Below are positions 1 to 9,793 of a DNA stretch of 64,000 bases, piece by piece. This stretch comes from Gammaproteobacteria bacterium UBA2965 (lineage in GTDB: Bacteria; Pseudomonadota; Gammaproteobacteria; Pseudomonadales; Azotimanducaceae), in assembly GCA_002348385.1 (NCBI GenBank), contig DEBD01000001.1, positions 1-64,000 on the forward strand, given 5' to 3'. Both the position numbers and the translations under genes were made by a program. The notes beneath the pieces are model-generated. The model did not search any database and was not told the DNA's origin. It worked only from the letters and a program-made list of their open reading frames with translations. Position 1 is the first letter of the stretch. Every line of letters starts with the position of its first letter.

Positions 1-128
1 GGCGCTTGAATGAGCCGCAGGCGCCTGAATCGGGCGCGGGGTGCGCAAACGCGGGAATCATGGGCCCTCGCCGGGTCTAATTTGCTCACAGCCCACAGAG
101 TATTCATGCCGGCACCGCCCACACCCCA

Positions 129-134
129 TATAAT
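129..134 (+). promoter_or_regulatory. Candidate -10 box for the M16 peptidase gene
   Basis: A perfect TATAAT lies 34 bases before the GTG start of the peptidase gene. I see no good -35 box at 16-18 bases upstream, so this is a candidate only. The rest of bases 1-167 is non-coding as far as I can see. Confidence 0.4.
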
Positions 135-167
135 CCGCTACTCCCGGAAATTCCTGAGGCAGACACC

Positions 168-2978
168 GTGTTGAACCGCGCATTTCCCGTGATATTCCTG
201 GCGCTGATGGTTGCCATGGCTTCCTGCAGCACGCAGGAAGTCACCCCACCAGCTGATTCCCCTATTCACGTGCTGAAGAGTCCGAACGATGCGCGCGAGT
301 ATCGCTACCTGGAATTACCCAATCGTCTGCGCGTGCTTCTGGCGTCAGATCCGTCGGTGGACAAAGCGGCGGCCTCTTTGGTGGCCTTGCGCGGCCAGAA
401 CCACGACCCCGAGGAATTTGGCGGCCTGGCTCACTTCCTCGAGCACATGCTGTTTATAGGCACCGAAAAATATCCTGAGGTGGATGCGTATCAGCAGTTC
501 ATCGCCGCAAACGGTGGCTCCAGCAACGCCTACACGGCCGCGGATCACACCAACTACTTCTTCGATATTCATCCGGACTACTTTCCCGAAGCCCTGGACC
601 GATTCGCCCACTTCTTCATCAACCCGCTGCTAGATGAGGCCTACGTGGACCGCGAGAAAAACGCCGTGCATTCCGAATACCAGATGCAGATCAAGGATGA
701 TGGTTGGCGCGGCTACTCCGCCATGAAGGCCGTAATGCGATCCGAACACCCGGGATCGCGCTTTCACATCGGCAGTCTCGATACCCTGGGCGATGGGGTG
801 CAGGAAGCTCTGCACGAGTTCCTCGAAACGCACTACTCGGCCGACCAGATGATCCTGGTAGCCATCAGTAATGCCGATCTGGACACGCTGGAAGCCTGGG
901 TCACCCCCATCTTCAGCGCCATCCAGGACCGCGATATCGGCGCCGCCAAACCCATGCCCACGGCGTTTCGCGAAGAGAGCCTGCCGCTGGTGCTCACCTA
1001 CCAGTCGCTCAAAGACACACCCGTGGTGGTCTACAACTTCCCCGTACCGCCAACGGAGCCCCACTATCTGGAAAAACCCGGCATCTATATCACCAACCTG
1101 CTGGGTCACGAAGGAGAAGGCAGTCTGCACCAGCATCTGAAGTCCGCAGGGCTCATCGAGAGTCTGGGCGCGGGCGAAAGTCGCCTGGACGACCAGAACG
1201 CCTTCATCTACGTGGAGATGGTGCTGACAGAAGCCGGTGCGGCTGCGATAGAAAAGGTAACCGGCGCCCTGTTCGCTTACATCAACCTGCTACGGAACTC
1301 GCCAATCGACGAGTGGCGCTATCAGGAGCAGGCGCGAATGGCCGAGTTGGGGTTTCGCTTTCAGGAACCCTCAACGCCTTCCGGTTTTGCCTATCGCGTG
1401 GGCCCCCTGCTAGCTCACTATCCCCCGGGCCACGTGCTGGCGGCACCATTTCTCATGGAACGTTTCGACCCGGATTTGATCCGCAGCTACCTGGCCCGCC
1501 TCACGCCCACCAATCTGTTCATGGAGGTGGTGGGGCCCAACGTGGAAACCGACCAGCTGGAGCCGTGGTTTCTGGTGCCTTACCGTTCGAATGCATTCGA
1601 CACCAGTTTTGCAACACCCGAGATTCCCGAGCTGTCGCTACCCGCGCCGAACACGTTCGTCCCTCAGTCACTAGACCTTCTGGCCACCGATGACCAGGGC
1701 CCCGCCAAGGTGGTGGACAGTCCGACCATTTCTCTGTGGCTCGATCAGGACACTCAGTTCGGCGCGCCGCGCGCCAACCTGTACCTGACGCTGGGTGTGG
1801 AAGGCGGCCTCAGCGACCCTGACGACTACGTTATGGCGCAGATCTACCAGCGGCTCGTGTCCGATGCGCGCAACGAGCTCACCTACCCAGCCTATCTGGC
1901 GGGGCTGTCGTTCCGTCTGAACGCCAGCAGCCGGGGATTCGAGCTGCACGTGGGCGGGTACGACGACAAACAGCCGGCTCTGTTGGCCGATGTACTCAAC
2001 GGATTTACCAGCCTTGCCCTGGATCCTGCCAAATTCGCCCTGTACCGCTCTGAGCTGATTCGCGAGTGGGGTAACTTCAGTCGTGAACGGCCGTACACGC
2101 AAACTCTGTCGAGTGTCGGACATCTGCTGGTTGAAGGGCGCTGGCCGCCCCAGCGGCTGGCAGATGCGCTACGCGAAAAAACTCTGGACGACCTGGAACG
2201 CTGGCGCGACGAGCGCCTGAGGGCGCTCACCGCACGCGGGTTGCTGCACGGCAATGCCGGCGCGCCAGATGCCCAAGCGATAGCCGAGCTCCTTACCGAA
2301 AACCTGGCGCTGGGCGCGTTCCCTCTCCACCAGCCTTCAGTGACCAACGTAAGCGAACCGCTGACGCTGGAGTTGGACATCGACCACGCGGACGCTTCCA
2401 TAGCGCTGTTGGTCCAGGATCCGGATTCCTCTTTCGCCACCCGCGCCCGCAGCGCGCTGGCGGTACAGTTGCTGCGTCAGGCTTACTTCACGTCTTTGCG
2501 CACCGAGCAGCAGCTTGGCTACGTGGTGGCGCTGTCGAACCGTAGCCTGCAGCACAGGGCCGGACTCACCTTCATCGTGCAGTCGCCGGCTGCCTCCACC
2601 GCGGTACTTCAACAAGCCACCGAGGCATTCATGAAGGCTCAGATCCAGGCCGTGCAGGCCATGTCGGAAGAGGCGTTCGAACAGAACAAAGCGGGGCTGA
2701 TCGCCCGGCTCACGGAACGCGACAAGAACCTCAACCAGCGAAGCGCACGCTACTGGTCGGACCTGCATTTGGGCGTGGAGTCCTTCGACTCAGCGCGACA
2801 AATCGCTCAACACGCGAGCAAACTGGATAAAGACACCGTGCTGAAATTCATTCGCGACGCAGAACGCAGGCTGCAAACCGAGCGCCTGCTGGTGTTCAAC
2901 CGGGGCAGGTTCGAAGAAGCACCCAGCGGGGGACGCACGATCTCGGACATCGACGCATTCAAATCCCCTCCAGGTTGA
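168..2978 (+). CDS. M16 family (insulinase/pitrilysin-like) zinc metallopeptidase, probable lipoprotein
   Basis: Zinc peptidase of about 936 residues, the usual size for full-length pitrilysin/insulysin proteins with two active-like and two inactive-like halves. The inverted zinc motif HFLEH is at residues 89-93 (His89, Glu92, His93). Glu170 lies 77 residues after the second His, the spacing of the third zinc ligand in pitrilysin. The N-terminus is a hydrophobic signal ending in AMASC, so Cys20 is a likely lipidation site and the enzyme would sit in the periplasm attached to a membrane. GTG start, preceded by TGAGG at 155-159. The last 20 bases overlap the 3' end of the convergent helicase gene. 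Family assignment is firm; the substrate (small peptides in known relatives) is inferred. Confidence 0.93.
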   Translation: MLNRAFPVIFLALMVAMASCSTQEVTPPADSPIHVLKSPNDAREYRYLELPNRLRVLLASDPSVDKAAASLVALRGQNHDPEEFGGLAHFLEHMLFIGTEKYPEVDAYQQFIAANGGSSNAYTAADHTNYFFDIHPDYFPEALDRFAHFFINPLLDEAYVDREKNAVHSEYQMQIKDDGWRGYSAMKAVMRSEHPGSRFHIGSLDTLGDGVQEALHEFLETHYSADQMILVAISNADLDTLEAWVTPIFSAIQDRDIGAAKPMPTAFREESLPLVLTYQSLKDTPVVVYNFPVPPTEPHYLEKPGIYITNLLGHEGEGSLHQHLKSAGLIESLGAGESRLDDQNAFIYVEMVLTEAGAAAIEKVTGALFAYINLLRNSPIDEWRYQEQARMAELGFRFQEPSTPSGFAYRVGPLLAHYPPGHVLAAPFLMERFDPDLIRSYLARLTPTNLFMEVVGPNVETDQLEPWFLVPYRSNAFDTSFATPEIPELSLPAPNTFVPQSLDLLATDDQGPAKVVDSPTISLWLDQDTQFGAPRANLYLTLGVEGGLSDPDDYVMAQIYQRLVSDARNELTYPAYLAGLSFRLNASSRGFELHVGGYDDKQPALLADVLNGFTSLALDPAKFALYRSELIREWGNFSRERPYTQTLSSVGHLLVEGRWPPQRLADALREKTLDDLERWRDERLRALTARGLLHGNAGAPDAQAIAELLTENLALGAFPLHQPSVTNVSEPLTLELDIDHADASIALLVQDPDSSFATRARSALAVQLLRQAYFTSLRTEQQLGYVVALSNRSLQHRAGLTFIVQSPAASTAVLQQATEAFMKAQIQAVQAMSEEAFEQNKAGLIARLTERDKNLNQRSARYWSDLHLGVESFDSARQIAQHASKLDKDTVLKFIRDAERRLQTERLLVFNRGRFEEAPSGGRTISDIDAFKSPPG

Positions 2979-5037
2979 GCCGGTAGGGCGGCAGCGAGTC
3001 GATCAGCACACGTCCGTAGCGCGCGGTCACCAGCCGCTTGTCCAGCACGGTGATGCGGCCGTGGTCGTGCTCGTGGCGAATGAGCCGGCCACAGGCCTGC
3101 ACCAGGCGCAAGGCCGCATCGGGTACAGCAATTTCGTAGAAAGGATTCTTGCCGTGAGCTTCGGCCCATTCGGCCAGCGCCTGATCCAGCGGATCATCGG
3201 GGACCGCAAAAGGTAGCTTTACCACCACCACATGACGGCAATAGTCATCGGGAAGATCAACGCCCTCCGCAAAGCTGGCCAGCCCAAAGATATAGCTGGA
3301 CCGCCCGGCCTCTATGTCCCGCCGATGCTCTGACAACAGGGCCTGCTTGGAAGCATCACCTTGAACCTTGAGCGCCTTTAGTAGGGTCACCGATAGCTCG
3401 GCCACCACAGCACGCATCTGCCGCCAGGAGGTGAACAGCACCAGCGCGGACGCATCCGACTGGAGCAGGTCGGGCAGCAGCTTCGCCACCTCATCGCAGT
3501 GTGCCTGAAAGTCTCGCGGTTCCGAACGCATCGCGGGCACGGTCAGAGAGGCGATGGAGTGGAAGTCGAATGGGCTGGGAATGCGCGTTGCCTGAGCTTC
3601 CGCGAGGCCCGCGCGGTCGAGGAAGCGGCTGAATCGGCCCGCCGCGGTCAGCGTGGCCGATGTGCAGACGGCCGCATGAGCGCGCGACCAGAGGGCTTCC
3701 TGGAGCAGCGCCCCGGGTTGGATCGGAGCGCTCACGAGTTCGAAATCCGAACCGTGATCGTTGGCCCAACGGGCTTGAGGCGAGGTGTCGCTCGCACCCG
3801 CATAGTCCGCCAACAGTGCAAGCGTGGCCTGCGCACGAGTTTCCAGCTGTCCTACGGCACCCAGCCAATCCTCTGCCTCGAAGCTGCGCTCCCAATCCAA
3901 CTCGCCAGCCAGGGCCTGCTGCAGAGTTTCATGGACACGGCCAATGCAGCCGGCCAATTCCGACAGTGGCAATTGCGCCGCTTGCGCCAGTTCGCGCAGG
4001 TCATGGGGCACCTCTCCGTGAGGAAAGCGGTGCGTGGCCAGGATATCGTCACGTGGCCGATAGTCGAACTGGCCCATCGACTCCCCCAGCTGAGCCATCG
4101 CCAGCGCAAACTCCTCGCCGCTCCTAGTAGCCTTGGAAGCCAGATCGACCAGCACCTCAGGACGCGCAAATCGCTGGGTGAGGCTTCCCAGCACGGATCC
4201 CACCGTATCCACCCATTCCGCCGACGCCCGCACTCGCGCGCTGCGCGAGAAGTGCTGCTGAGTCTTTTCCGGCAGATGGTGAGCTTCATCGAGCACATAA
4301 ATGCAGGCTTCCGGCTCCGGCAGTACCGCACCCCCGCCGAGGCTCAGATCCGCCAGCACAAGATCGTGGTTGGCCACGATTACATCGACGCCTTCCAGAG
4401 CGGCGCGCGCCTGAAAGAACGGGCACTGCCGGAAAAAGCTGCACTTGTTGTTGCTGCAACCCCGATGATCAGTGGTCACCGCGCTCCACGCGGCATCGTC
4501 CACCGGCTGGGGCCAGCTATCACGATCACCGTTCCATGATTTGCCCGCGAACGCGGCAAGCAGTTCCGGATATACATCGGCACCGCTGGCAGATACTTCA
4601 AACAGCGGGATCTCCACCTGGGCGTCGGCACCCGCGTACTTGAGCTGGTCGTCGAGGCGCTTCAGGCAGACATAGCGGCCCCTACCCTTGGCCAGCGCAA
4701 AAGTGAACTCCAGCTGAGCGTTGTCGGCCAGGTCGGGCAGATCGCGCAACACCACCTGCTCCTGCAGCGCGACGGTAGCGGTGGCGATCACCAGCGTCTT
4801 TCCCAGCGCTTTGCCCAGGGGAATGGCCGCCAAGCAATAGGCTGCCGTCTTGCCCGTGCCCGTGCCGGCCTCCAGCACCAAAAGACGGGGTTCTTCGCCA
4901 ACCAGGGTACGAGCGATCTGGGCAATCATCTCCCGCTGCCCGCGACGGGGACGAAACTGTCGCGCCAACAACCAGGCAGAATAACTCTCCTGAATGTGAC
5001 GTTTGACGTCGTCGCTAAGTAAGTGGGTGGGGGGCAT
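2959..5037 (-). CDS. DinG/YoaA-type ATP-dependent DNA helicase (XPD-like, Fe-S)
   Basis: Superfamily 2 helicase of 692 residues, acting on damaged or structured DNA in relatives. Walker A is GTGTGKT at residues 58-64 and the Walker B box reads DEAH in VLDEAHHLPE. Between them lie four cysteines with the spacing of the XPD-family iron-sulphur domain: one in YVCLKRL and three in the GCSNNKCSFFRQC block. A late motif, QACGRLIRHE, matches helicase motif VI. ATG start at 5037. It is divergent from the sugar dehydrogenase lipoprotein and convergent with the M16 peptidase. DinG and YoaA are close relatives and I cannot separate them with certainty; the moderate length and DEAH box fit YoaA-like members. 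Confidence 0.93.
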   Translation of the reverse strand: MPPTHLLSDDVKRHIQESYSAWLLARQFRPRRGQREMIAQIARTLVGEEPRLLVLEAGTGTGKTAAYCLAAIPLGKALGKTLVIATATVALQEQVVLRDLPDLADNAQLEFTFALAKGRGRYVCLKRLDDQLKYAGADAQVEIPLFEVSASGADVYPELLAAFAGKSWNGDRDSWPQPVDDAAWSAVTTDHRGCSNNKCSFFRQCPFFQARAALEGVDVIVANHDLVLADLSLGGGAVLPEPEACIYVLDEAHHLPEKTQQHFSRSARVRASAEWVDTVGSVLGSLTQRFARPEVLVDLASKATRSGEEFALAMAQLGESMGQFDYRPRDDILATHRFPHGEVPHDLRELAQAAQLPLSELAGCIGRVHETLQQALAGELDWERSFEAEDWLGAVGQLETRAQATLALLADYAGASDTSPQARWANDHGSDFELVSAPIQPGALLQEALWSRAHAAVCTSATLTAAGRFSRFLDRAGLAEAQATRIPSPFDFHSIASLTVPAMRSEPRDFQAHCDEVAKLLPDLLQSDASALVLFTSWRQMRAVVAELSVTLLKALKVQGDASKQALLSEHRRDIEAGRSSYIFGLASFAEGVDLPDDYCRHVVVVKLPFAVPDDPLDQALAEWAEAHGKNPFYEIAVPDAALRLVQACGRLIRHEHDHGRITVLDKRLVTARYGRVLIDSLPPYRLNLEGI

Positions 5038-5165
5038 GGAGTTGCAAAGCTTACGTGCTACAACGCCCCCTCACCAGAGCCGCCCGCTTACATGGCAGCG
5101 CACTCTCTCTTGCCTGGGAACGATTTTCACGGCCCAATGGGGGCCAGCAAAATACAAGGCATGCT

Positions 5166-6368
5166 ATGCGGCACCCTCACACCCCGATATCAATCCGCAC
5201 GCCCCTGCTGGTAGGGTTGCTCATGAGCCTGGTTGGCTGCGGTCCGCAACCGTCTCAGGATTCGAGCGACGACGTCAACACCTCCTCTGCGGCCCAGCCG
5301 GACGCCAACCATACGCACATCGATTTGAGCACCCTTAGTCTGCCCGAGGGATTCTCCATTGAGGTGCTGAGCGACGCGGTACCCAACGCACGGCAGATGG
5401 TGTTGAGCGCGGGCGGCACGTTGTATGTAGGTACGATGGAACGGGGTGACGTGTATGCGCTGCCAAACGCGTTGGCGCCAAACCCTCCGCCCCCGGTAGT
5501 GATCGCTTCCGACCTGGTCATGCCGTCTGGGCTGGCCATGAAGGGCAACGACCTTTACGTTGGCGCGCTGCATCGGGTGCTAGTCTTGAAAGGCGCGGAT
5601 GCCGCGCTGGAATCCGCGGACCCCGCCGGCACCGGGGCGCTGCCCTTCGAGGTGTTGTTGGACGACCTACCTGACGAACCCCATCACGGCTGGAAGTACC
5701 TGGGATTCAGCCCCGAGGGCGCGCTTTACATTCCCGTGGGCGCCCCCTGCAACATCTGCCTTTCCGACGACGAGCGTTTTGCAAGCATCCTGCGCCTGGA
5801 GCCCGACGGCTCCACCAGCGTCTATGCCCACGGGGTACGCAACACGGTGGGTTTCGACTGGCACCCCGAGACAGGCGCCTTGTGGTTCACGGACAATGGC
5901 CGCGACATGATGGGCGACGACATACCTGCCGAGGAAGTCAACGTGGCGACCAAGCCGGGAATGCATTTCGGCTACCCTCACGTTCACGCCGGCACCGTGC
6001 TAGACCCGGAATTCGGTCAGGGAAAGCAACCCGACGATTACAGTCCACCCGAGGTGCTGATCCAGGCGCACTCCGCGGCATTGGGCATGAAGTTCTACAC
6101 CGGCGATCGGTTTCCCAGCGAATACGGCCTAGCGCTGTTCATCGCTGAGCACGGCTCATGGAATCGATCCCGCAAGGTGGGCTATCTGGTGAGCGTGGTC
6201 ACGTTCGACGAGTCGGGCTCACACTACAAACCATTCATTACCGGATGGCTGGAAGGCGAAAACAATTGGGGCAGACCCAGCGACGTGCTCGTCACTCCGG
6301 ACGGTAACTTGCTCATCTCGGACGATCAGGCTGGCGTCATTTATCGAGTCCGCTATACGGGGACCTAG
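5166..6368 (+). CDS. PQQ-type sugar (L-sorbosone-like) dehydrogenase, lipoprotein
   Basis: Predicted soluble-type quinoprotein dehydrogenase with a six-bladed beta-propeller fold, about 400 residues. The start is set at ATG 5166 rather than further upstream because it gives a clean lipoprotein signal with lipobox LVGC. The family pattern of aldose/sorbosone dehydrogenases is visible: a DWHPETGALWFTDNGRD block followed by DDIPAEEVN, then HFGYPHVHAG and a C-terminal WGRPSDVLVTPDGNLLISDD blade. A Cys pair sits in APCNICLSDD. The protein would be periplasmic and membrane-anchored, oxidising an aldose or similar compound with PQQ. No pqq biosynthesis genes lie nearby, so cofactor supply is unknown. 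Confidence 0.85.
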   Translation: MRHPHTPISIRTPLLVGLLMSLVGCGPQPSQDSSDDVNTSSAAQPDANHTHIDLSTLSLPEGFSIEVLSDAVPNARQMVLSAGGTLYVGTMERGDVYALPNALAPNPPPPVVIASDLVMPSGLAMKGNDLYVGALHRVLVLKGADAALESADPAGTGALPFEVLLDDLPDEPHHGWKYLGFSPEGALYIPVGAPCNICLSDDERFASILRLEPDGSTSVYAHGVRNTVGFDWHPETGALWFTDNGRDMMGDDIPAEEVNVATKPGMHFGYPHVHAGTVLDPEFGQGKQPDDYSPPEVLIQAHSAALGMKFYTGDRFPSEYGLALFIAEHGSWNRSRKVGYLVSVVTFDESGSHYKPFITGWLEGENNWGRPSDVLVTPDGNLLISDDQAGVIYRVRYTGT

Positions 6369-6495
6369 CTGGCCGTGATAGGGTTCAACCTGGCTACAAA
6401 TTCGCCAGAACGTGAACCGCGCACGACAAGATCGTTACATCTGCAAACATACGCGGGCCCGTCAATTGCTAGAGTGCGCGCTCGGAGGTGAAACT

Positions 6496-6963
6496 ATGAA
6501 ATTCAATATTCTTCTAACGGCCACTCTGTTGGCTACTATCTGGACTGGCAGCGCTAGCGCCGCGGTGGATTACGTCAGTTCTCCCCAGGCTTGCGTGGCG
6601 AGTAATGAAACACAGGCTGAACTCTTCAACTACAAACCCGGACAAGTGTTGAACGAATCAGACCGTGATCTCTATCTTCGCTGCATGATGACCCATCTGA
6701 TGAGTAACACGTACTACGACGCATCAATACGACTGGTCAATCCAACCAGCTCAAGCGTTGATACCGTTTGCGTACTGCGTGAATACGACCAAAATGGAGA
6801 CATCGTACAAAGCGACGTCGAGACAGCCACCCTGACTGCGAGCGCGAGCACCGGACTGGACATGGGTCTAACAGGGATCGCCGCCAACTCGTTCGTTACC
6901 GTTACCTGCAAGATTCCTCCGGGCATCGCCATGGCAGGCGTCTATCAGACATTGCTCGAATAG
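6496..6963 (+). CDS. Secreted hypothetical protein, 155 aa
   Basis: I do not recognise a family. The start is ATG 6496 because GGAGGTG lies at 6484-6490 and the protein then begins with a clean Sec signal (MKFNILLTATLL...) with likely cleavage after SASA. The mature part is about 132 residues with four Cys, which could form disulphides. Its middle (ASIRLVNPTSSSVDTVCVLREYDQNGD) resembles an immunoglobulin-like beta-sandwich, but this is only an impression. The stop codon is followed at once by the ATG of the next gene, so the two are almost certainly translated together. Confidence 0.7.
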   Translation: MKFNILLTATLLATIWTGSASAAVDYVSSPQACVASNETQAELFNYKPGQVLNESDRDLYLRCMMTHLMSNTYYDASIRLVNPTSSSVDTVCVLREYDQNGDIVQSDVETATLTASASTGLDMGLTGIAANSFVTVTCKIPPGIAMAGVYQTLLE

Positions 6964-7683
6964 ATGAATAAGACGGGAGTCCAAGCACCACTTGCTCCGC
7001 CCCAGCGGGGCAAGTGGCTTAGCCTTTTCTTTGCAGCAGTTGCTGTTTTCTCGGTTGTCATCTGGCTCAACGACCGACCGCAAGAATCAGCAAACACCAT
7101 TGGTGATGCTGCTATTGAAACTCCTCAATCAGAGGGGGTCTCCCGCAGGCAACAGACATCAATGAGTCCACATGAGCTGGACAGAAAACTTGATGCAATT
7201 TGGGCTGCGTTAGAGAAACAAAACATTAAGCTACAAGATTTAGAGCAGATCGTGGCACTGCATCGTACAAGCGATACCGAAACCTCAGGCCTGTCTACAG
7301 AACCAACAGCTGACAGCACGATGTCAAAACAACATCGTCGCGACTTAACGGCCGTGATTCCGCTTGGTACGCGCACCCAAACAATCGAGAAAGTGCGTTC
7401 AGAATTCAACAACGACGCACCGACCGCTGATCACACAGCAGAGCACAATGCGCTTGTACTATCGTCAACCACGCTTGCAGAGCTGATAAACACGGAAAGT
7501 ATTGAGTGCAAACAATCGCTTTGCCGAATGATCTATACCTACCAACCGGACAAAGAAGAACGAGACGAATTCGAGATGGAACTCCCGATTGCGCTATCCA
7601 GCGCACTCATGAACAAAACACGCTTGTATCATGAGAAGATGCCGGACGGTCGCCGGGCCATCTACCTACGAGTGGATTCCTGA
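6964..7683 (+). CDS. Membrane-anchored hypothetical protein, 239 aa, low GC
   Basis: Unrecognised. One N-terminal transmembrane segment (about residues 19-35, LSLFFAAVAVFSVVIWL) with a positively charged cytoplasmic side, then a periplasmic domain. A short coiled-coil-like stretch (LDAIWAALEKQNIKLQDLEQ) follows the membrane. The C-terminal domain has a Cys pair in IECKQSLCRM. Base composition is unlike its neighbours: two 60-base lines I counted (7081-7140 and 7201-7260) have 28 and 26 G/C, against clearly GC-rich genes on both sides. This suggests acquisition from elsewhere. It starts directly after the stop of the secreted protein gene and ends 19 bases from the convergent ligA. Confidence 0.7.
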   Translation: MNKTGVQAPLAPPQRGKWLSLFFAAVAVFSVVIWLNDRPQESANTIGDAAIETPQSEGVSRRQQTSMSPHELDRKLDAIWAALEKQNIKLQDLEQIVALHRTSDTETSGLSTEPTADSTMSKQHRRDLTAVIPLGTRTQTIEKVRSEFNNDAPTADHTAEHNALVLSSTTLAELINTESIECKQSLCRMIYTYQPDKEERDEFEMELPIALSSALMNKTRLYHEKMPDGRRAIYLRVDS

Positions 7684-7702
7684 CTAGCCCAACCCGTGGT
7701 CG

Positions 7703-9781
7703 CTAATCCAGCGCGCCATGGGCCCTCAAGAGCGCCAACAGCTCTGACTCATCCATCACGGCAATGTCCAGCCGTTGCGCTTTCTCGAGCTTGGTCCCCG
7801 CGCGCGGCCCAGCAACCACCTGATGGGTATTCTTCGAGACCGACCCTGCCACCTTGGCGCCCAGCCCGGCAAGGCGCTCTTTGGCCTCCTGACGCGACAT
7901 ACTCTGCAGGGTACCGGTGAGCACCCAGGTCTGACCGGCTAACGGGCGCGCGCTTGCACTCGTGGGCAGGGCCGGCCAGTGCACGCCGAGCTCGCACAGA
8001 TCGTCGACCACTGCGCGATTGTGCACCGAGGCGAAATAAGCGTGCACGTGGCCTGCAACAACGGGTCCCACGTCATCCACCTGCTCGAGTTCCTCCACCG
8101 ACGCACTCACCAGGGCCGAAAGCTCACCGAAATGCCCGGCCAGATTCGCCGCGGTTGCCTCGCCCACCTCACGAATCCCCAATGCATAGATGAAGCGCGA
8201 CAGCGTAGTGGTTTTGCTGGCCTCCAGCGCGCTGAGCAGGTTGTCCGCCGACTTCTCGCCCATGCGTTCCAACCCCACCAGCACCTCGCGGTCGAGCCGG
8301 TACAGGTCTGCCGCCGTGGACACGTGCTCGTGCTCCACAAGCTGCTCGACAAGCTTGTCGCCCAGCCCTTCGATGTCCATTGCCAATCGGGAGGCGAAAT
8401 GCCGCAATCCTTCCTTGCGCTGTGCGGGGCAGACCGCCGGACCGGCGGAACAGCGCGCCACCGCCTCGTCGCCCGCATACTCGATAGCACTACCGCAGGC
8501 GGGACAGGTGGCAGGCAACCCCACCCGGGTCGCCTTTCTGGGCCGCTTGCCTTCCACCACAGCCATGACCTGTGGAATCACATCCCCGGCGCGCCGCACA
8601 ACCACGGTGTCGCCGACACGAATCCCCAGGCGGCCTACCTCATCCATGTTATGCAGAGTGGCATTGCTCACGGTCACGCCGCCCACAAAGACAGGATCCA
8701 GTCGCGCCACCGGGGTAATGGCGCCGGTTCGACCAACCTGAAACTCAACGCCCAGCAACCGGGTGGTGGCTTCCTCCGCCGGATACTTGTAGGCAATGGC
8801 CCAGCGCAGCGTGCGTGTCAACGCGCCGAGCAGACGCTGCTGATCCAGCGAGTCCACCTTCACCACCACGCCGTCGATGTCGTAACCTAGCGCGTCGCGT
8901 CGGTCCCGCAACGCGTTGATGTAGCGCTCGCATGCGGCTACGTCAGCTGCCTGCTCAGAGCGCGGGTTCACGCGCAAGCCCCAGTGGGTCAGCCGCTGCA
9001 GGGCTTCGGCATGCGTTTTCGGTTGCCAGTCCCCGCCTTCGATCCAACCGATGCTGTAGCAGTACATGGTGAGCGGCCGCTTCGCGGTCAGCCGCGGGTC
9101 CAGCTGGCGCAGGCTACCCGCGGCGCCGTTGCGAGGATTCACCAGCGTCTTCCCGCCGCGAGCCCGGGCGCGCTCGTTGAAAGCTTCGAAGTCCGCCGCG
9201 CTCATGTAAATCTCGCCACGCACCTCCACCCGAGGCGGCACCGGGTGAACGTCGTCATTCAACACCAGCGGAACTGCACCGATGGTTCGCACGTTGGCGG
9301 TGATGTCCTCACCCGTCTGACCGTCACCGCGAGTCGCCGCCAGGGTCAGGCGGCCATGGGTATAGGTGAGCGCAACGGCCACCCCATCGATTTTCGGCTC
9401 GCACACGAAGCGCACCACCTCGTCTTCCATGAGGCGGCCCCTGCAGCGTTCCACCCAATCAGCGAGCTCGGTGATGGTGGTGCATTTGTCCAACGAGAGC
9501 ATGGCCACGTCGTGGGTGACCGTGTTGAATTTTTCCAGCGGTGCCGCACCTACACGCTGGGTTGGAGAATCTGGTGTCGCGAGCTCGGGATGGCGCGCTT
9601 CCAAGGCCGCCAGCTCATCGAACAACGCATCGTATTCGGTGTCGGCAAGCTCCGGCGCATCCAACACGTGGTATCGGTGGTTGTGATAGTGCAGCTGCTC
9701 GCGCAGCTCGGCCGCACGAGCGGCGTCATTCGCCCCTTTCAAGGTCTCCCGCTCTCCCCCGGCGCGCAGCCCTGAAGCCAA
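7703..9781 (-). CDS. ligA: NAD+-dependent DNA ligase LigA
   Basis: Replicative DNA ligase sealing nicks with NAD+ as adenylate donor. Domains in order: Ia domain with HYHNHRYHVLDAPE (residues 31-44), adenylation domain with the KIDG motif (Lys130 forms the ligase-AMP), OB fold, a four-Cys zinc finger (CPACG...C...C, about residues 422-445), helix-hairpin-helix repeats and a C-terminal BRCT domain containing GQTWVLTG. Length 692 is slightly above the usual 670. The first possible start is TTG 9781, 12 bases after the zipA stop; another TTG in frame about 40 bases later would remove the extra N-terminal residues, so the exact start is uncertain. Third gene of smc-zipA-ligA. Confidence 0.97.
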   Translation of the reverse strand: MASGLRAGGERETLKGANDAARAAELREQLHYHNHRYHVLDAPELADTEYDALFDELAALEARHPELATPDSPTQRVGAAPLEKFNTVTHDVAMLSLDKCTTITELADWVERCRGRLMEDEVVRFVCEPKIDGVAVALTYTHGRLTLAATRGDGQTGEDITANVRTIGAVPLVLNDDVHPVPPRVEVRGEIYMSAADFEAFNERARARGGKTLVNPRNGAAGSLRQLDPRLTAKRPLTMYCYSIGWIEGGDWQPKTHAEALQRLTHWGLRVNPRSEQAADVAACERYINALRDRRDALGYDIDGVVVKVDSLDQQRLLGALTRTLRWAIAYKYPAEEATTRLLGVEFQVGRTGAITPVARLDPVFVGGVTVSNATLHNMDEVGRLGIRVGDTVVVRRAGDVIPQVMAVVEGKRPRKATRVGLPATCPACGSAIEYAGDEAVARCSAGPAVCPAQRKEGLRHFASRLAMDIEGLGDKLVEQLVEHEHVSTAADLYRLDREVLVGLERMGEKSADNLLSALEASKTTTLSRFIYALGIREVGEATAANLAGHFGELSALVSASVEELEQVDDVGPVVAGHVHAYFASVHNRAVVDDLCELGVHWPALPTSASARPLAGQTWVLTGTLQSMSRQEAKERLAGLGAKVAGSVSKNTHQVVAGPRAGTKLEKAQRLDIAVMDESELLALLRAHGALD

Positions 9782-9793
9782 CGCGCAACGATG

